Notes under the pieces: model-generated
Database searches by the model: none
What the model was told of the DNA's origin: nothing
What the model saw: only the letters and a program-made list of their open reading frames with translations
Shown here: positions 7,421 to 10,224 of the stretch, piece after piece
Layout: every line of letters begins with the position of its first letter
Position numbering within the stretch: the stretch's first letter is position 1
Source of the DNA: Clostridiaceae bacterium
Lineage (GTDB): Bacteria > Bacillota > Clostridia > DSM-8532
Length of the DNA: 10,224 bases
Assembly: GCA_025361665.1 (NCBI GenBank)
Contig: JANYKF010000210.1
Span: forward strand, 1-10,224
Direction: 5' to 3'
Program-made: the position numbers and the translations under genes

Positions 7421-8732
7421 AGAAATGCCATCCGCCAAGTTTTGGCGGATTCCCGGGGTCATCCGCCAACAGTTCCTCATAATGATCTGAAACCTTGCGC
7501 AGGGCTGCGGCATGCTCCTCAATGACGGCCGGGTCGTATTTTTTGAACCAGGGGATGGAATAGGTCAATGTGCCGATCTTCTCGCTGACCGGCAGATTTT
7601 CGTCGAATCGGCGGACATCCGTTTCCGAATTCGCGATGCGTGTGGGTTTCCCATGCCCGTAGACATCGCAGGCCTTGAAGAGATTGTGGGTGTGCAGGGC
7701 CTGGTTGCAGCCCGGACCCAGATAAACCCCTTCGGCCTCCACGGCCTGGCAGAATCGGGTAACGGACAGTCCGCCGAGTTCCTCCGGCACATACAGGCCA
7801 TGGGCAGCATACCATCCGGCCATGGTGCTTCCGGACGCCTCATCTACTCGATGCGCGCGGATTCCTTTGACACCTTCCAACAGATCCCAAAAATAATTCA
7901 TCGCCTTGCGGATTTCCATGCAGCGCGCATCGTAATATTTCAGCTGCACCCTGCCCAGCGCAGCGCTCAGCTGGTGCATGCGGAACTTGTATCCGCCCAG
8001 AGGGAGCTCCGCGTAGGGTTTCAGCTCCTCATCCCGAATGGTGTCGTTGAACCGTTCGTAGTGTCCCAGCGCGATGGCCCTTTCGTAAATGCGCCTGTCG
8101 TTCGTGACAAGCATGCCGGCTTCACCGGCAACCAGCGATTTGCCGCTCATCAGGGACGTTGCGCCCACATCGCCGATGCCGCCGACCTTGCGCCCTTTGT
8201 ACAGTCCGCCCTGGGCATGGGAGAAGTCCTCGATGACCTTGATGCCGTGTTTTTTCGTAATCGCCATGATGGCATCCATGTCGGCGGGATGCCCGAGATA
8301 ATGGACAACCATGACGGCTTTCGTGCGTTTTGTGATTTTTCGCTCCATGTCGGCCGGATCGAGGCAGAGGCTTGCGGGGTCGATATCGGCAAAGACAACG
8401 GTACCGCCCAGGGAAAAAGCCTGGATGGCGGAGGCCCAGTATGTCACGCTGGGACAGATGACCTCATCTCCCACGCCGACTCCGCAGCCATACATCGCCG
8501 CCAGCAGGGAAGACGTACCGTTGTTGAAACCCAGCGCGAATTCCGTTCCCTGCCAGGCCGCGAATTCCTGTTCGTATTTCCTGGTGACGTCCGTATCCGA
8601 CATGCCTCCCCGTCGAAGCACCTCCAGCACGGCGTCCTCGTCTTCCTGCGTGATGATGGGCCAGCTGAAGATATCGCCGGGGTCGGTTTTCACAGCCTTT
8701 TCCCCGCCGAACAATGCAAGGTTCTCACTCAT
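7407..8732 (-). CDS. DegT/DnrJ/EryC1/StrS-family PLP-dependent aminotransferase
   Basis: A 441-residue fold-type I PLP enzyme of the sugar aminotransferase family, which transfers an amino group to keto-sugars or keto-cyclitols (usually from Glu or Gln). The cofactor site is intact: NNGTSSLLAAM (residues 70-80, phosphate side), VIEDFSHAQGG with D169 contacting the pyridine ring and H172 in the position often held by His or Gln, and the Schiff-base lysine K198 in SLMSGKSL, followed by GEAGMLVTND. Length is slightly above the usual 370-400 owing to a longer C-terminus. The start is ATG 8732: GGAGG (8741-8745 on this strand) precedes it by eight bases, whereas an in-frame ATG at 8747 overlaps that site and has none of its own. 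It is the last gene of the minus-strand cluster, 87 bases after the UroD-like gene. Confidence 0.92.
   Translation of the reverse strand: MSENLALFGGEKAVKTDPGDIFSWPIITQEDEDAVLEVLRRGGMSDTDVTRKYEQEFAAWQGTEFALGFNNGTSSLLAAMYGCGVGVGDEVICPSVTYWASAIQAFSLGGTVVFADIDPASLCLDPADMERKITKRTKAVMVVHYLGHPADMDAIMAITKKHGIKVIEDFSHAQGGLYKGRKVGGIGDVGATSLMSGKSLVAGEAGMLVTNDRRIYERAIALGHYERFNDTIRDEELKPYAELPLGGYKFRMHQLSAALGRVQLKYYDARCMEIRKAMNYFWDLLEGVKGIRAHRVDEASGSTMAGWYAAHGLYVPEELGGLSVTRFCQAVEAEGVYLGPGCNQALHTHNLFKACDVYGHGKPTRIANSETDVRRFDENLPVSEKIGTLTYSIPWFKKYDPAVIEEHAAALRKVSDHYEELLADDPGNPPKLGGWHFFKRK
7429..7469. repeat. overlapping alternative hairpins from a triple 9-bp repeat
   Basis: ATCCGCCAA occurs at 7430-7438 (A) and 7461-7469 (C), as part of a 10-bp direct repeat with a leading C. 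Its exact reverse complement TTGGCGGAT lies between them at 7442-7450 (B). A:B forms a 9-bp stem with a 3-base loop; B:C forms a 9-bp stem with a 10-base loop containing CCCGGG. The two structures exclude each other. The element starts nine bases after the amidohydrolase stop on the plus strand and lies within the last codons of the minus-strand aminotransferase gene. Neither strand shows a clear run of T after the stem, so an ordinary intrinsic terminator is not supported. Confidence 0.6.
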
Positions 8733-8740
8733 GACCAAGT

Positions 8741-8745
8741 CCTCC
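8741..8745 (-). promoter_or_regulatory. ribosome binding site deciding the aminotransferase start
   Basis: GGAGG on the minus strand lies eight bases upstream of ATG at 8732. The alternative in-frame ATG at 8747 would itself include this sequence, so the shorter start is favoured. Confidence 0.65.
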
Positions 8746-8759
8746 ATTCACACAGAAGC

Positions 8760-8818
8760 GAACCCCGCAACATCGTGCGAGGCTGCAGTTCGACGGGTTC
8801 TCATTTTGCGCTGCAAAA
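8760..8818 (-). other. inverted repeats in the UroD-aminotransferase spacer
   Basis: Three pairs of complementary arms lie in this 87-base spacer: TTTTGC 8804-8809 with GCAAAA 8813-8818 (3-base loop, directly after the UroD-like stop); GAACCC 8760-8765 with GGGTTC 8795-8800; and, nested inside that, CGCA 8766-8769 with TGCG 8776-8779. No T-run follows the first stem on the minus strand. These could form a processed or regulatory RNA structure between the two genes, or be chance. Confidence 0.3.
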
Positions 8819-8819
8819 G

Positions 8820-9851
8820 TCAATACCGGCCGAATTTCCTGCCCGCTGCAATCATCGCGCGCATGTTCTCCTCCGGAACATCCCTGGGAACCATTTCACC
8901 GCTGCTGAAAATGTATCCGCCGCCCGGCCTGCCGGTCTCGATGACCCGGATTGATTCGAGGCGCACGTCTTCCGGCGTGCCATACAGCAGGACATTGATC
9001 GGGTCCACATTGCCCATGATGCAGACCTTGTCGCCCACTTCACGCTTGACATCCGCCAAATCCGCGCCCGGGCCGACACTCAGGGCGCTGATGCCGGTTG
9101 CGGCCTGTGCGAGCATGTGTCCGATCTTGTGTTCGCTGGCGTGATAGAAAGTGAATCCGCCTGCTTTCCTGTAGGCGTCAGTGCACTGCTTCACTCCTTC
9201 AAAGGCGAACTCCATATAATCGTCCACGGAGATCAGGTGGCCGGAAGCATTGCAATCGCCAAACCAGATGGCATCCGCGCCAGCTTCGATTTGAGCCAGT
9301 CCCCACAGAGTCTGCAGTTCCACGAAGTATTTCACCGTATCCTTCACGAGCGCCGGCTTGTCGAACAGCAGCATCAGCGTTTCCGTCATGCCGTAGAGCA
9401 GGGTCGCGGAGGAAAAAGGTGCCGCAGTCCTGCCTGTTACGCATACCGTATTTCCGAATTCATCCTTGACCCGTTTGATGGCATCGAGCAAAACGGGCAT
9501 CCTGCCGTCTTTCCTGGGGTTGGGCATCTTCAGGCGGTTCAGCGTATCATAGGAAGCGGGCAGGTAATCGCAGGTGGCGGGCAGGATGTTGCCTCCTCCC
9601 TTTGTACCGACCCCCAGCACTTCAAATTCGATGCAGTCGTCCACCTGCAGCCAGGCCCAGTCATAGTCGAACCGCTTGACAGCCTCTATCTGGCATTTCG
9701 CCATGATTCCGGCATCGCTGTTGTAATCCGAATAGGTCGCACCGGCCATGCGGACGTCAAATTCCTCGCTGCACGCGAATACCGGAACCCTATCGGGAAT
9801 CTGCAGATTCACGCATTTTCTGATGTCGTCAAGGACTCCCTGATATGCCAT
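8820..9851 (-). CDS. uroporphyrinogen decarboxylase-superfamily protein (UroD/MtaA-like)
   Basis: A 343-residue TIM-barrel protein of the URO-D superfamily (COG0407), which holds true UroD (HemE) and corrinoid-dependent methyltransferases such as MtaA and MtbA. Recognisable blocks: N-terminal PDRVPVFACSEE (19-30), TGRTAAPFSSAT (139-150), GADAIWFGDC (191-200), FTFYHASEH (233-241), GNVDP (280-284) and the C-terminal SSGEMVPRDVPEENMRAMI (316-334). In MtaA-type enzymes zinc is held by His-x-Cys and a later Cys; here those positions read H237-A-S239 and E319, so both thiol ligands are missing. It is therefore unlikely to be a standard corrinoid methyltransferase, and it lies in no heme operon. Start ATG 9851 is set by GAGGAGGA just upstream; a longer frame to 9947 has no ribosome site. 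Actual reaction unknown. Confidence 0.8.
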   Translation of the reverse strand: MAYQGVLDDIRKCVNLQIPDRVPVFACSEEFDVRMAGATYSDYNSDAGIMAKCQIEAVKRFDYDWAWLQVDDCIEFEVLGVGTKGGGNILPATCDYLPASYDTLNRLKMPNPRKDGRMPVLLDAIKRVKDEFGNTVCVTGRTAAPFSSATLLYGMTETLMLLFDKPALVKDTVKYFVELQTLWGLAQIEAGADAIWFGDCNASGHLISVDDYMEFAFEGVKQCTDAYRKAGGFTFYHASEHKIGHMLAQAATGISALSVGPGADLADVKREVGDKVCIMGNVDPINVLLYGTPEDVRLESIRVIETGRPGGGYIFSSGEMVPRDVPEENMRAMIAAGRKFGRY

Positions 9852-9874
9852 TTGCCGTCCTCCTCTTGCATGAT

Positions 9875-9890
9875 AACCAAAAAACTGGTT
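9875..9890. promoter_or_regulatory. palindrome upstream of the UroD-like gene
   Basis: AACCA (9875-9879) and TGGTT (9886-9890) form a 5-bp inverted repeat around an A-rich centre, about 25 bases upstream of the UroD-like start. Its position and symmetry fit an operator for a dimeric regulator, but no clear -35/-10 pair is seen nearby and the arms are short. Confidence 0.25.
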
Positions 9891-9990
9891 TATTCCTGAA
9901 AATGCGCTGAAAGAAATACGCAATCGCAGCAATGCTGGCGCATTCACAGGTCCTGCCGGTGATTCGCCGCAAAGCGTGTGCGGCTGGTCC

Positions 9991-10224
9991 TCAATAGCCC
10001 TTCAGGAAAACTTCACGGCCTGTTTCGCAGGATTCGCGGACAGCATTCAGGAGCTCGACCGGTCCATACAACTCCTGCGGCTGCAGGGGTGCCTTTCCGG
10101 TGCGCAGCATTTCCGCGAAACACTCGAAACCCTTGACATAACAGTTTGTGATGTCGATTTCCCTCAACACGGTGCTTTGGTCCCCATAGAGCAGGGCATG
10201 GTAGGATTTGCAGTCCGGAAGGAA
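9991..10224 (-). CDS. Gfo/Idh/MocA-family oxidoreductase, C-terminal fragment
   Basis: A reading frame open at the window edge, 77 codons ending in TGA at 9991-9993. The visible part is the tail of the C-terminal alpha/beta domain of Gfo/Idh/MocA NAD(P)-dependent dehydrogenases, which oxidise or reduce sugars and inositols. Typical elements are a YGDQSTVLREIDITNCYVKG strand-and-loop, a GFECFAEMLRTGKAP helix, and the family's characteristic end: PVELLNAVRESCETGREVFL, the usual helix with the x-E-x-x-x-T-G-x-x-V pattern. The Rossmann domain and the catalytic Lys/Asp/His residues lie outside the window, so the substrate cannot be inferred. It is the upstream visible member of the minus-strand cluster, with a 139-base gap to the UroD-like gene. 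Confidence 0.75.
   Translation of the reverse strand, partial: FLPDCKSYHALLYGDQSTVLREIDITNCYVKGFECFAEMLRTGKAPLQPQELYGPVELLNAVRESCETGREVFLKGY

Noticed and set aside
7430..7450. Rho-independent terminator shared by the convergent genes
   Set aside because: The stem is perfect, but no run of T follows it on either strand, and on the minus strand it precedes the stop codon of the aminotransferase gene.
7512..8954. A 480-codon open frame on the plus strand, antisense to the aminotransferase gene and longer than it
   Set aside because: The encoded sequence shows no family motifs, has no good ribosome site and runs across two real genes. It reflects codon bias of the minus-strand genes in GC-rich DNA. 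The aminotransferase frame has a full set of conserved motifs.
9117..9899. A 260-codon plus-strand open frame antisense to the UroD-like gene
   Set aside because: No recognisable domain; it mirrors the conserved UroD-superfamily frame on the minus strand.
9966..9984. Terminator after the oxidoreductase gene
   Set aside because: Only a 6-bp stem with a 7-base loop and no following T-run on the minus strand; noted only as a possible structure.

Overview
The window is bacterial chromosomal DNA of moderately high GC content (estimated by eye at a little over half), almost fully packed with genes. Strong GGAGG-type ribosome binding sites, apparent TTG and GTG starts, and Eis-type acetyltransferase, PHP and short UvrD-type helicase genes suggest a GC-richer member of the Bacillota (Clostridia or relatives). 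That placement is inference; no rRNA or other marker gene is present. I see no tRNA, rRNA, CRISPR array, transposase, phage gene or attachment site.

Left block, plus strand (1-7420), seven genes in one direction: the 3' end of a Y-family DNA polymerase IV gene (dinB); undecaprenyl-diphosphatase (uppP) with a recognisable promoter in front; a PHP-domain metal-dependent phosphoesterase; an Eis-type GNAT acetyltransferase; a class II glycerate kinase; a UvrD/PcrA-like superfamily 1 helicase; and an amidohydrolase-2 family TIM-barrel hydrolase. The last four overlap one another (ATGA junctions at 3458 and 6560, a 26-base overlap at 4611-4636), so they are probably cotranscribed and translationally coupled. 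Their functions are mixed (acetyl transfer, glycerate phosphorylation, DNA unwinding, hydrolysis), so this looks like a packed housekeeping/metabolic operon rather than one pathway. A 106-base gap before the acetyltransferase gene carries a perfect 23-bp tandem duplication and a chain of tiny overlapping reading frames.

Right block, minus strand (10224 down to 7407): the 3' end of a Gfo/Idh/MocA-family oxidoreductase gene (a 77-codon fragment cut by the window edge), a uroporphyrinogen-decarboxylase-superfamily protein, and a DegT/DnrJ/EryC1/StrS-family PLP aminotransferase. An NAD(P)-dependent sugar or cyclitol dehydrogenase next to a keto-sugar aminotransferase suggests catabolism or modification of a sugar or inositol-like compound. 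The UroD-like member lacks both cysteines of the zinc site found in corrinoid methyltransferases of that superfamily, so its chemistry is open.

The two blocks converge, and the amidohydrolase and aminotransferase genes overlap tail to tail by 14 bases. Just inside the aminotransferase 3' end lies a 9-bp sequence present twice directly and once inverted, which can form either of two mutually exclusive hairpins. This is the most unusual nucleic-acid-level signal here. I found no convincing new defence or mobile system.
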